This document shows, in pieces, positions 45,784-55,990 of a stretch of 64,000 bases of DNA (position 1 is its first letter; each line of letters begins with the position of its first letter). A model generated the notes under the pieces. That model ran no database searches. It was not told where the DNA came from and saw only the letters and a list, made by a program, of their open reading frames with translations. The stretch covers positions 3,459,501-3,523,500 of the forward strand of contig CM034390.1 in NCBI GenBank assembly GCA_019925095.2. The letters are read 5' to 3'. Both the position numbers and the translations under genes were made by a program. This DNA is from Dendrolimus kikuchii. Taxonomy: Eukaryota > Arthropoda > Insecta > Lepidoptera > Lasiocampidae.

Positions 45784-46009
45784 TATTTTTTTTAAGTTTA
45801 AGGCGTGGCAACTAGGCCTTTAAGCCAGACGCCGTTGTATTGTAGGCTACAATCGACGTAATTCAACGGAGTTTTTGTGAAAACTCAAAAGGCCACATTT
45901 GGCTATTTAGTTCACATTTCTCGCAAAAACACATAATTACATACATACATACATTTTTAGAAAATAAAACTGCACAGCGCAACGTTCACTTACAGTTCCC
46001 ACCAAAAAC
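45784..46009 (-). mobile_element. Family A retroposon, A1, with TSD and an internal ACAT microsatellite
   Basis: The 13 bp duplication TATTCTCATCATA lies at 45771-45783 and 46010-46022. About 55 bp of the interior has been replaced by (ACAT)4, the motif of the family C tail. Confidence 0.9.
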
Positions 46010-46024
46010 TATTCTCATCATACT

Positions 46025-46545
46025 TTTAAAATAACGTCGTGGGCCGGGGCACCCGCCTACCAGTTAAATCCCCTGGACAGTATTCAACGTCGAGCCGTTC
46101 GCATTGTCGACGATCCCATACTCACAGACAGTTTAGATACGCCTTCGGAGAGACTACGCGTCTCTCTGCGTATTCTACTGACTGTACAATGGAGAGTGTT
46201 CCGAGCAGCGGTTTAGAATGGTGCCTTCGTCTTTCTTTGACCACCACACCACACGCCATCGGCTGGGCGTTCATCCCCACTTCCTAGAGCCGCTTCGCTC
46301 TTGTACGTGACGATTATCTAGAATGTTTCTCTTGCGCACTTTGGAATGAGCTCCCAGCCGTGGTTTTCCCACAGTGCTACAATATGGGGTTTTTAAAAAG
46401 GGTGTCATAAAATTTCTTCGAGGTCGGCAGCGCTTTAGTGACACCTCTGGTGTTGCAAACGGCCATAGGCGACGATAACCGCTTTCCATCAGGTGGGCCA
46501 CCTGCATGTATGCTGTACTCCAACTTAAAAAACTCATGATATAAA
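46025..46545 (+). pseudogene. Jockey-like LINE 3' end (family J), frameshifted
   Basis: Pieces of ORF2: LDSIQRRAVRIVDDPILTDS in one frame, then HAHPHFLEPLRSC and FWNELPAVVFPQCYNMGFLK in others, followed by the TLVLQTA-type end and 3' UTR. It is homologous to 61205-61490 and shares its last about 100 bp with family D. Confidence 0.65.
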
Positions 46546-46611
46546 TAATGTTTATTGTTTACAAATTAAATTTATAAAATATTCGGGTCGTTTTAGTATT
46601 ACGTCAAAAGG

Positions 46612-46715
46612 AAGGTTCGCACTGAAAATCAGCGTTGTGTCGGATATAATATTGGCACAGCAATAAGCTGAGTGCAGACCTTGTTTGCTGAAAATGCGGC
46701 GTACAAATTCTCAAA
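46612..46715 (+). mobile_element. Family F fragment
   Basis: The CACTGAAAATCAGCGTTGTG and GGCACAGCAATAAGCTGAGT blocks, diverged and without the CTTT tail. Confidence 0.6.
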
Positions 46716-46888
46716 TAGTTTTTATTTTTAAGATACATGTCAGCAATGTAAGTAAGTCACTATTTCTTCAAATCATTTTATTTTCTTCATTTGTGCTACC
46801 TATTTAACGATATAATGAACTTATAATTCTCGTACAAAATCACATCCTTCAAGTACCTAGCAAAAACTTCAAGTTCTATCTGTTTGAC

Positions 46889-47248
46889 CAGTGGTCGGCA
46901 AAGTGCGGCTCCAGAGCCGCATGTGGCCCTTTGGCTCCTTAAGTGCGGCTCTGGCACAAATATCCACGGAAGACGCAATAATAAATCTTATTGATGACAA
47001 CTTGGAATCATGCCTAAAATTAAAAACAACAACATACAAACCTGACTTATTCAAACTTTCCAACGAGATGCAAGCACATCGTTCGCATTAATAAATATTT
47101 ATTTAGTATGAAATTTAGTTTTATTTAGTGTACTACTTATTTAGTGTAATAAAAGTTTACTAAACAAGCAGATTTGGCTCCTAATTTTTTTTTTAATTGT
47201 TGTAATGTTCATATTTGGCTCTTTGGCTAATAAGTTTGCCGACCACTG
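46889..47248 (+). mobile_element. hAT element deletion derivative with transposase C-terminus
   Basis: Termini CAGTGGTCGGCAAAGTGCGG and AAGTTTGCCGACCACTG form an inverted repeat typical of hAT. Inside, a frame reads ISTEDAIINLIDDNLESCLK then TTTYKPDLFKLSNEMQAHRS H and stop at about 47091. This resembles the hAT-transposase C-terminus (L.D..L...L...TT...PD...L). The catalytic part is deleted. Flanks do not show a clear 8 bp duplication. Confidence 0.68.
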
Positions 47249-47569
47249 CTCTAGTTACAAAATATTTATATATTTATTGCATGCATAGATCTACAAATAT
47301 AATATATACTGTACAAATTAATAAATTATAAATTTATTTATAAAGTTATATTTATTTATTTATCTAATTATTTATAATGTTAAAAAGTATTTGTGATTTA
47401 TTTACCTGCAACATCGAATGTCAAAATATTATGTTAATTGGCTTGAATTTGATTTGATCATCGTACTTTTGTTTGTTTCATATGTAACATGTGTATATAA
47501 TAAGGGCTCTATTTAGGTTGCTTTAATTTTTTAGGTACTTATTTTTTTATCTTTTTATTTTTGTTATAT

Positions 47570-47811
47570 GTTGATTATAATTTTATTTAGCTTGCTTTTA
47601 CCGTGGGTCACTTGTCTTTGTAATTAAGGAGGTGGGCACTGAAAATCAGTGCTGTGTCGGACTATGTTTCGGCACAGCAAAAAACTGAGTGCCAACCTCA
47701 TTTCGCGAATTGCGGCACACAATTTCAATGCTATTATTATTATTATTATAAATAACTGTTAAACTGTCGCATTTTTAGAAATAAATATTTTCTTTCTTTC
47801 TTTCTTTCTAG
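47570..47811 (+). mobile_element. Family F LINE/SINE 3' tail
   Basis: About 240 bp ending in AATAAATATTTTC(TTTC)n. It contains (ATT)n and the GCACTGAAAATCAGTGCTGT block. Confidence 0.75.
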
Positions 47812-47823
47812 TGATTCATATTT

Positions 47824-48070
47824 TAATCTTTGCAAAAAAGTTTCACCTCTTGCCACTTAAAGACCGACGAGATATTGATGATGTTCTACTTCTTTTAAAA
47901 AATTTCTCCTCCGATATTGACTGTCCAGATCTTCTAAGTAAGGTCCACTTTAATATTTCAGCGAACTCTATACGATTTAATCAACCCATAAATGTACTTT
48001 TAAGTTTTATTAATTACAGACAAAACTCATTTCAAGCTTTAAATTTTTCAACAGTGACTAACTGTGTTTG
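47824..48070 (+). pseudogene. LINE ORF2 fragment
   Basis: KFHLLPLKDRRDIDDVLLLL, then DCPDLLSKVHFNISANSIRF. This resembles the post-RT region of jockey/CR1-type elements (L..RR...D..FL.K.....DCP.LL....F..P..S.R). It is stop-terminated and isolated, starting right after a family F tail. Confidence 0.5.
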
Positions 48071-48392
48071 ACGAATATAAATATTGTATAGGACAACTTA
48101 CCAAACACAAAATCATTGAAATGAGACCTGGCTCACGATGTTATTGTAATTTGATTATTCGATTTTGCAACTAAATATTGTCAGCGAACATTTCCTCTTA
48201 ATATTAGGTAATGGATGTAATAAAAGAGATTTATTTAGTTTTGCTGGTTTGTTATCAGTGTTATATCTACTGAACCACATCAATTTACGCTCTGTCGAAC
48301 GCTTTTGAGCAATATCTGTTTATTGATAATAGTTTATCATTTATATATGACATGGTTTAAATATTTGAGTCGTAATAAAATTTATTTGCTTA

Positions 48393-48612
48393 TTGTTACT
48401 CGGAAGTTTCGGCCATTTTTCAGTAGCCGTGATCACGGAAGACAAGGATGTCATGTGTCAATGGGTATTGTTAGTTTTATTAAATCTACTGGCAACTTGT
48501 TCATTTTAATTATTTAGTATTGATTTTGTTTTTTTTTTTATAGGAGTCGAATCTAATTTATTTCAAATCAAATAAAATACCGCGCTTAAAACCGTTGATA
48601 CGTACGTTTATT
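48393..48612. mobile_element. Foldback element H, one arm plus terminus
   Basis: GGCCATTTTTCAGTAGCCGT, TGTCATGTGTCAATGGGTAT, and later ACCGCGCTTAAAACCGTTG. Confidence 0.7.
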
Positions 48613-48919
48613 ATATGTACTAGTCGGAAAAACTTAAAAAAATATGTAAGTTATTTAGTTTCAGAAATGGCAACTGTATATTCAGTAGTATACTGGTAAC
48701 ATTGTAGCTCTATGATCTCTCTGCTCTCTGTATTTGCAATGCTTTGTCTCACATGCTTTTAATATGTTTGTTTTTAATGGTACATAATAAAAAGAACTTA
48801 AGATGTACATGTCTGTATAATTTGAAGAATACAGAAGACCCCAGGCACTAACATTGTACAAAATACTATATTTAAGTCGGTTGATCTGATGTCAAATCTT
48901 CACTTCAACTTGAGTTGAT

Positions 48920-49232
48920 ATCCGTGCAGGAACGGAGAAAGAATACAATTTCCTGCGGCCGGGCGGCCTGTCGTAAGAGGCGACTTAACAACCCACAGCC
49001 AGGTGGTAGGGCATTTGTCCGACTGGATGGCTACCACCCCTGGTCTAAAGTATGTCGCCATAACAATCTTGAGTTGTGTTCCGGCATTAGTGACCAGGTT
49101 CCAGTTTACCTTAAGAGAGCAGTAGCGCATTTGTAGCACCTTTGGTGTTGCAAATGTCCATAGGCGATGGTAACCGCTTTCCATCAAGTGGGCCGTCTGC
49201 CTGTCTGCTGATTTCCTGCAATAAAAAAAAAA
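48920..49232 (+). mobile_element. Family D retroposon
   Basis: Complete from TCCGTGCAGGAACGG to A10. Confidence 0.9.
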
Positions 49233-49472
49233 GTTACGACACTCAACTACGCAATAGTTATCTAAAACATTTACTAATCTAAGTACAACAACGGTCTAGA
49301 AAGAAGTTTTCGTCGACGGAACATCCATAGGCAACGGTAACTACTGTCCATAAGGCAAGAAAAACAGGTATGCATAGTACTACGCCTATTTCCCATGGAC
49401 CCAGGACAAAAGATCTCTCGCTACGATCTTGGCACATATATTTCACTTCATCTTCATTCATTGAGTGTGGTA

Positions 49473-49742
49473 AAAGTGTGGAAAGAATGCACGAGGAAAG
49501 AATGACTAAACAGATATACAATGCAAAAGTGGATGGATGCAGAAATCGTGGAAGGCCACGACACACCTTCCATGATCAAATCGATCGTGTACTAGCAGAA
49601 GACGATGTCAGTAGCCTTAAGAACAGACGAGCGTGCATGACAAGAGTTATGAATGTCAAAGAAGCAAGTGAGGTGTGTAAGAATAAGCCTAAATGGCTCT
49701 CTGTTGTTCGTGCCTACCCCGCAAGGGAACTGTCGTGAAGTT
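49473..49742 (+). mobile_element. Family C LINE, 3' fragment lacking its tail
   Basis: About 85 codons (VERMHEERMTKQIYNAKV onward) to the stop. The TATG tail is absent; the element joins directly to a family B tail at 49743. This is either a chimeric 3' end or a later insertion or deletion. Confidence 0.82.
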
Positions 49743-49895
49743 CACCATCGACATTATAATCTCAATTCCTTCTTGGGGTTGTCTGGAAGAGATCGCTTTT
49801 TAGCGATAAGACCGCCCTTTGTGCATAATGAGACATAGTTTTAGTCTGTAAGTTCTTTTTTTGTATTACTGTACAATAAAGAATTATTGATTGAT
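49743..49895 (+). mobile_element. Family B retroposon tail fused to family C
   Basis: CACCATCGACATTATAATCT then GGTTGTCTGGAAGAGATCGC, ending GTACAATAAAGAATTATTGA. It joins family C without a tail between them. Confidence 0.7.
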
Positions 49896-50186
49896 AACTT
49901 TTATCTGGTGTTTGTAAAATCGGCCCTTAGGCTGATTGGAAGAATTCACACATCGATAATCTAGATTTATGCAGATTTCTTCACAGTATTTTCGTTCACA
50001 ATTATTAGCGAGTCTTAATTGTAACATAATACACATAAAGCCCAAAAATACTGCCTAATCTATGCTATGCATCATAGAATGTGATAATAATTAGGATTTG
50101 TAATGTAAACTTTACTGTGTGTCCTAAGCTCTAGTCTCAATAGTTATGTAGAAAATTGGAACTATCAGATTTCATATTATACTTGA

Positions 50187-50388
50187 CTAGCGATCCGGCG
50201 CGATTTCACCCACGCTCTGTCCCGCTCCCGTTGTATATAGCGTCATGTTATATATCCTATGACACTCCCTGGTAACGTAGCTTTAGAACAGTAAAAGAAT
50301 TTTTAAAATCGTTTTAGTAGATCCAGAGCTTACCCGCTACAACATCATAAACTCACAGACTTTAATTCTTTGTAATATTAATACATTG
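50187..50388 (-). mobile_element. Helitron-like element, inverted, adjoining the previous one
   Basis: Starts CTAGCGATCCGGCGCGATTT and contains the ATCGTTTTAGTAGATCCAGA block. Its 5' border against 50389 is not sharp. Confidence 0.55.
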
Positions 50389-50596
50389 TCTTAATATATA
50401 TTAATTACGTGTCACGTTGTTTGTCGGCGATGGTCTCCTAAACTACTTGACCGATTTTAATCAAATTTGCACACCGTGTGCAGTTTAATCCGACTTGAAA
50501 GATAGGATAACTTACATTTGGACCCGGTAGGTGGCGCTGGAATTGGGTTCTAAATTTTAATTCTTCAGGGCAGAACAACGTCTGCCGGGACAGCTA
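50389..50596 (+). mobile_element. Short Helitron ending 63 bp before FAS1 exon 2
   Basis: TCTTAATATATATTAATTAC to TGCCGGGACAGCTAG. It forms the end of intron 1 next to the acceptor. Confidence 0.8.
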
Positions 50597-50659
50597 GTAG
50601 TATATATTTGTTTAGAAGTATTATGACAAACCTTAAAAATCCTTTTCTCTTCTTTACAG

Positions 50660-53248
50660 ATCGATAACGATTTCGAAGTACGAAGACCGGCGTCGTCTTT
50701 GGGACACCCTGGCTTCAACGAGCACCAAACGAGATTTGGGCTAAATTCTCCGCTTCAGAACTTCCAGCAACAACCTGGTTTAGCTTCCAGCTCGCCATCC
50801 AATCCCATACAGTTCCAACAGCCTGTGTACCCTCAGATACAGCAGCCATACGTTCCACAGTTCAGCAATGTAGTCCCAAATAATCAAAATATTCAAAGTA
50901 ACATACCATCGCAGAATATAGCACCTCAAAATATAGTTAATCAGAACATCCCCCCTCAAAATGTAGCCTCCCACAACCTGGCCGCCCAAAATATACCAAA
51001 TAACGTCGCCGTCCAAAACTTGCCGCTGCAAAACAATAATTACCAATTCAACCATCAAGCAAATGTCAACACGCCGATCCTACAAAATAATTATCAACAG
51101 CAGAACTTAAGACAAATCGCTCAACAAACACAAAATATTTTACCTCAACCAGTTCCTACATTGCCCTCTTACCAGAATGGAATCCCTATAAACCAAAACT
51201 CTAACCTTAACCTACAACAGGCACAAAATTACAATCAAAATCAACAGACGGTAAACATTGCCCAACAAAGACCAACCAGTGCTTCGTTTTTGCCAACTGC
51301 AGCTCCTACTAGCCAACCGATTTACAGCCAAGCTAACCCTATCAACATCCAGCCAGCTCCGAACCTAGCTTCTCAAAATTTGAATATCAACAACGGGCAA
51401 ATACCCTTTCAACCAACTTTAGGTCAAACTCCTATTTTTTCAAATGATCAGTCAGCACAAATTCAAGACTATTTTGAGCAAAAGTCTAAAGAAAATCAAG
51501 AAAAAATTAAAGAACTACAAGAGAGAGCACGCATTATTCAGAAACATCAAGAGTTTGTGCAAAAACAACAGCAGAAACAGCAGGAAAAGGTTGAAAAATT
51601 ACACCAAGATTTCCTAAGTAAACAAGCTACAAAAACACTGCCTTTATACTCAACAACTGAAAACTACGCAGAATATTTTAGGCAGCACGAGAAAAGAAGG
51701 CCGATCCTGCCACACGAGACGGATTTATTTAGAAAAGCTCTTGAATTGTATGAAAGAGAACATCCTACTACGACAACCACTACGACTACAACGACGACCA
51801 CGACTACGACACCACCTCCTACCGAAGCACCAGCTCCAAGATATCGCCCACGACCCAAGCCTAAGCCCAGGAATCCTCCACAAGATAGAAACAAGCAAAA
51901 ATTGTACAACGAAATCAAAACATTGCTAGAAGAAAGTGATACGAAAGGATTCGATGATAATTTGAGGGCAAAAAGTGCAGAGTTACTACAAAAACCTGAT
52001 ATTTTAAAACAATTAAAAGTAGCTTTAGCGGAAAACCCAGAAGATTTCTCTGAAAAGAATTTCAGCTCCCGTGAGATCAGTCTAAACGGACAAAAGTTTG
52101 AAGTTATTAGAACAACGAATTCTAATCTCATTCCACAAGGAGCTATCACAGCTCAAAGTTCAAATTTGGCTCACATCATGGCTGCAGCCGCTGCTGCCCA
52201 AAAAGATGCTCAAAAGGAAAACGTAAATGCTGTACCTACTGCATATTTTGAAGATTTAACTAAAGGAGTTTTACCACCTGGCGCAAATTTTGAGCTCGTT
52301 AAACAAGCTGAGAATGGAAAATTAGAAGAAGTTCCAAATATTCCAACAGATTTTCAAAATAAGAAAAAAGTCACCTTCGTGTTCTTAGAAGAGCAGGATG
52401 ATGGTTCCTTTAAAGTAAAAGGAGTGAAAGCTAATGGCCAACAAACAGAGGAGGGACCTGAAGTTGAAAACATACTGAACAAAATTAAGAAAGGAGAAAT
52501 AAAGTTACCTGGTCCGACAAAGATATCCAATGGATTACACACAACTACAACAAGTACAACAACGTCATCACCAATTCGAACAACTACAGAAAACACTGAT
52601 TACGTTACCGCATCTTCCCATCAACCTTCTAGTTATTCTAGCTTTGTTACCACATCAAATTACGGCACAAGTGGTCACACGAACCCAGTTTACTTAACTA
52701 CACCAACACCTACGCCCTACCAGCCGACAATAATTCAAACGACACGAACAATAGCGCCTACGACACAAACTATTCCTCCGACAACTCATGTAGTTCATTC
52801 TACTACTGAAAGATATGTCACAAAATCTAGCACTCCACTCTTCGAATACTCTTCAAGTAGAAATAGCATAAACCAATCACCGAGAAGCACGTTTGCTAGC
52901 TCAACATTTGCTCCCACTGTCAGTACAACACCTTATCAACCCAAAGACTTAGTTGTGATTGGATCAAGCGCAATCCCACCCACTTTTGAACCACAAATTA
53001 GTAGCTCCCTTCCAACACTCACAAATAGGCAAACAAATCCTGGACTCGTGGATATTTTAAAGGAAAATGGGTTGTTTGCGACGGCTAAATACTTGAAACA
53101 GTCTGGCTTGGACACCATATTGAATGAGACAGGACCATACACTATATTTGCACCCACTGACAAGGCTTTCAGGACATTACTAGTGCAGTTAGGTGGTCCT
53201 GATCGTGCCGAAGAGAAATTCAAGGATAACCCTAGACTTCTAAGTGGT
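50660..53248 (+). CDS. FAS1 gene exon 2: Gln/Asn-rich stalk, coiled coil, Thr/Ser-rich region and start of FAS1 domain 1
   Basis: 863 codons (residues 21-883). The acceptor is tctttacag at 50651-50659 and the donor is GTAAGT at 53249. Residues about 60-290 are rich in Gln, Asn and Pro, with a repeated QN motif (NIPSQNIAPQNIVNQNIPPQ and onward). About 290-345 is a charged Gln/Lys/Glu coiled-coil candidate. Residues 390-404 are a Thr run using mixed ACN codons, followed by a Pro/basic stretch (RYRPRPKPKPRNPP). About 410-620 is a more globular, unrecognised part with a six-Ala run at 528-533. About 625-800 is Ser/Thr/Pro-rich, mucin-like and probably O-glycosylated. From about 813 the first FAS1 domain starts; its signature TIFAPTDKAF is at 848-857. 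The frame is open for 2.6 kb and the Thr run uses mixed synonymous codons, which argues for real coding. Confidence 0.93.
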
Positions 53249-53379
53249 GTAAGTACATTATAATACATATTCTCAATTACACTAATGAACTGTAATTACT
53301 ATTTATGTTTGATTGCCTACAGCATATTGGAAATGTCGTTTTCTGTAATTATTAAATTGTTATCTTCGTGATTTCTCAG

Positions 53380-53577
53380 TTGCTCCTTCATCACGTAATT
53401 CCTGGCGCCTTCGACATTGCTTCTCTCCAAGATGAAATGACTGGAGTCTCACTAGCCGGTACCCAACTGAGAGTCAACCAGTACGATATGCATGATGTGG
53501 AATGGAATGAAGTTCGTGTCACCACCATCAACGGCGCCAGGGTGTTGGACGACAAGAAGGACATCAATATTCCTCAG
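53380..53577 (+). CDS. FAS1 gene exon 3: core of FAS1 domain 1
   Basis: 66 codons (residues 884-949), phase 0 at both ends. The acceptor is atttctcag ending at 53379 and the donor is GTAAGA at 53578. It begins LLLHHVIPGAFDIASL, the conserved FAS1 H-box segment (LL.HH.IPG). Later it carries VTTINGARVLDDKKDINIPQ, the usual NGA.V strand and loop. It continues directly from exon 2's ...NPRLLSG, as expected in the family. Confidence 0.93.
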
Positions 53578-54094
53578 GTAAGAGTATCCTGGTCACAGGC
53601 ATATTAATTCGGAATTGCTATGATTTGCTATTCTAGGAAAGAAACAGCACTATGACATCAACTTCAGAAGTTGATGTCAGACAGTTACCGACTCTTGAAT
53701 CCCGTTTGAAATATAAGCATCGACTATATTAAGTAGCCTGGTAGAAGACTACATTAATTTACCTGGCTATTCTTTCAACTAATGCCAATGCTTCTAAAGA
53801 TTACCAAAATAGCTTGCTGACCTTATAAGTTGAAGGGCTGTCAGTCGATGGAGCAGATGATTTCTGGAGCTTTGACCGCGTCACTGAGTGCAATGACTTG
53901 CGCAAGATTGCAGAAATACTTTGGAAATCAGAGGTCCGGCATATGATTTACCTGCGAAATGTCTTCAGCTAGTTTTTGGCCGAACCACCTCAAAGATTAC
54001 AAATCGTTATATTTTGTGTGTACATAACTTTATTATTAAAGCAAAATTAATACAACTTATGTTATCTTTATTATGCGTGACATTTAACATCTAG

Positions 54095-54236
54095 GGGATT
54101 GCGCACGCGGTAGACAGAGTAATGTTCCCGCTCCCAGTTGGCGACCTGGTGCAGACGCTTCAAGCTGACAGGGACAGGCGGTTCACCACATTCTTGAAGG
54201 CTATCCACGCGAGCGGCTTCGCAGATACTCTTGCAG
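54095..54236 (+). CDS. FAS1 gene exon 4: end of FAS1 domain 1 and start of domain 2
   Basis: 47 codons plus 1 nt (residues 950-997). The acceptor is catctag ending at 54094 and the donor is GTAAGA at 54237, phase 1. It opens GIAHAVDRVMFPLP, the terminal G.IH.VD.V.FP element that closes FAS1 domain 1. GDLVQTLQADRDRRFTTFLK then starts the helical N-terminal part of domain 2. The open frame runs on past the donor to 54391, but that extension is intronic because exon 5 restores the FAS1 motif. Confidence 0.92.
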
Positions 54237-54536
54237 GTAAGACTATAGATATCGACGATGTAAACTATAAGTTTAATACAGGACCGGATCCTGGTAGGGC
54301 GGGAGGGGCACGTAACCCACAGCCCATGGCCCAGGCGGCTAATTCAGGGGGCGGCAAATTCAAACTTCCCACACAAATACACATAAAATAACGCAACTTT
54401 GAGCACTAAGATGTCCAGCACTTTAAGCACACAAATTTGTTTTCGCGGGGCGCCTAGGCACAGGTTAAGAACCACAGAAACCCGCGTGTCCGTCAATGGA
54501 CGTCTGATGTTTGAAATGATGATGATGATTAAGGTA

Positions 54537-55077
54537 AAAAAAATCGACTTCACACTAAAAACAAAAAAATAAATATTTAACAGACTTCTTTACTTCAGAC
54601 TACAACATCTAGAAGTCATCGCCAAGTAAAATATAAAATAACAACAACAAATTTACAAAATATAGTAATTTTTATGTTTAACTTATATGTTCTATGTTTT
54701 ATCCGTGCAGGAACGGAGAAAGAATACAATTTCCTGCGGCCTGGCGGCCTGTCGTAAGAGACGACTAAACAACCCACAGCCAGGTGGTAGAGTATTTGCT
54801 CGACTGGATGGCGACCACCCGTGGTCTAAAGTATGTCGCCATAACAACCTTGTGTTGTGTTCCGGCATTAGTGATCAGGTTCCAGTCTCCTTTAAGAGAG
54901 TAGCAGCGCATTTGTAGCGCCTTTGGTGTTGCAAATGTCCATAGGCGATGGTAACCGCTTTCCATCAAGTGGGCAGTGTGTCCTGCAATAAAATAAAATA
55001 AAAATAACTTGACACCGACTTCTAGATGTTGTAGAAAGACGTCGGTTAATTATAGTTTTTAGTGTGAAGTCGGTTTT
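54537..55077. mobile_element. Inverted-repeat element interrupted by D
   Basis: Arms: TCGACTTCACACTAAAAAC (54544-54562) pairs with GTTTTTAGTGTGAAGTCGG (55054-55073), and CTACAACATCTAGAAGTC (54600-54617) pairs perfectly near 55017-55034. D lies between. Confidence 0.75.
54701..55006 (+). mobile_element. Family D retroposon nested in an inverted-repeat element, FAS1 intron 4
   Basis: Complete head; the tail has a small deletion, and it ends in an AAAAT-rich tract. It lies between the arms 54540-54617 and 55016-55076. Confidence 0.9.
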
Positions 55078-55129
55078 GGTAGTAATATTTTCTACTTTTT
55101 AGTGGCGCAAATACTTCAATAGCTTTAGA

Positions 55130-55990
55130 AATAATATATTAAGCACCTGTAGAAATTGTACAACTGGTACACGTATACAAACTTGCTATATCACTTTTCA
55201 GTCTGTATGCTCGTCAACAAGGGTTGCTCTCGATTTCCTGGCGATCCACAAATCAGACTTGCTGAATATGAGACCATCTTGGAAGTTAAAAAAATAATTT
55301 GAAAATCGGTCCACAATTGACGCAGAAATCGCGTAACATGCCTACAAAAAAATTAAACGCCTGTATAATACTGGCACGCGTATATAAACAAGCTTTTTTT
55401 GGAAAAATGTAGGCTCTCCCTGTTCTATTAATAAGGGTTGCTCTCAATTTCTCTTGGATCCACTCATCAGATCCTGACTTGGTGACCATGGAACCACTTC
55501 CGGAGTATATATACTTACGAATACAGAAAAAAAATCAAAATCGATCCACAATTGACGAAGAAATAGCGTAACATGTATATTAAAAATTAAGCACGTAGAA
55601 AATGTAATAGTTACACGCGTATACAAGATTTTTTCCAAGAATTTAGGCGCATGGCGTTCTTTAATACGGGTTATGCCCGATAGCCCTGGGATCCGATCCA
55701 TCCATCAAATCCTGACTTGGTGATCATGGGACTACTTCAGGACTATACACTTACGAGTACAGAAAACAATTTGAAAATCTGTTTAGAATTGACGGTGATT
55801 TCGTGTTACGAAGAATTTGGTGAAAATTTTCGTGAGTTTCGCTAATTCCTTGGAATCCACACATCAGATCCTGATATAGAGACCATGGGACCAATACGGG
55901 AGTATAACTTTTCGATTAAAAGAATAATTTAGAAAATCGGTCTATAATTGACGGAGAAATCGAGTAACGAACGTACAATAAAAAAACAAA
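55130..55990 (+). repeat. Degenerate tandem repeat, four units of about 165-235 bp
   Basis: Each unit carries a GGATCCA(C)..ATCAGATCCTGA..TGGTGACCATGG block (near 55228, 55445, 55678, 55840) and an AAATCGGTCCACAATTGACG block with CGCGTAACATG. It ends with CTCTTTTTTGAAGTCGGTTA. Confidence 0.78.

Larger units (their letters stand above)
13776..50659 (+). other. Intron 1 of the FAS1 gene (36.9 kb, transposon-filled)
   Basis: It runs from GTAAGT to a pyrimidine-rich acceptor. It holds most of the mobile elements listed here on both strands, including the near-complete LINE at 29748-32688 (antisense), a solo LTR, and Helitrons that end 63 bp before the acceptor. It exists only if exon 1 is correctly assigned. 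Confidence 0.55.

Noticed and set aside
46889..47248. 8 bp target-site duplication around the hAT derivative
   Set aside because: The flanks (TGTTTGAC and CTCTAGTT) do not match; classification rests on the termini and internal frame only.
51664..52149. 161-codon minus-strand frame within exon 2
   Set aside because: Shadow of the coding exon; its Val run is the reverse of the Thr run.
54237..54391. Continuation of FAS1 exon 4 to a stop at 54391
   Set aside because: The GTAAGA donor at 54237 followed by exon 5 restores the conserved TYTVFAPTDAAF motif; the extension lacks FAS1 features. A truncated isoform by intron retention is possible but unsupported.
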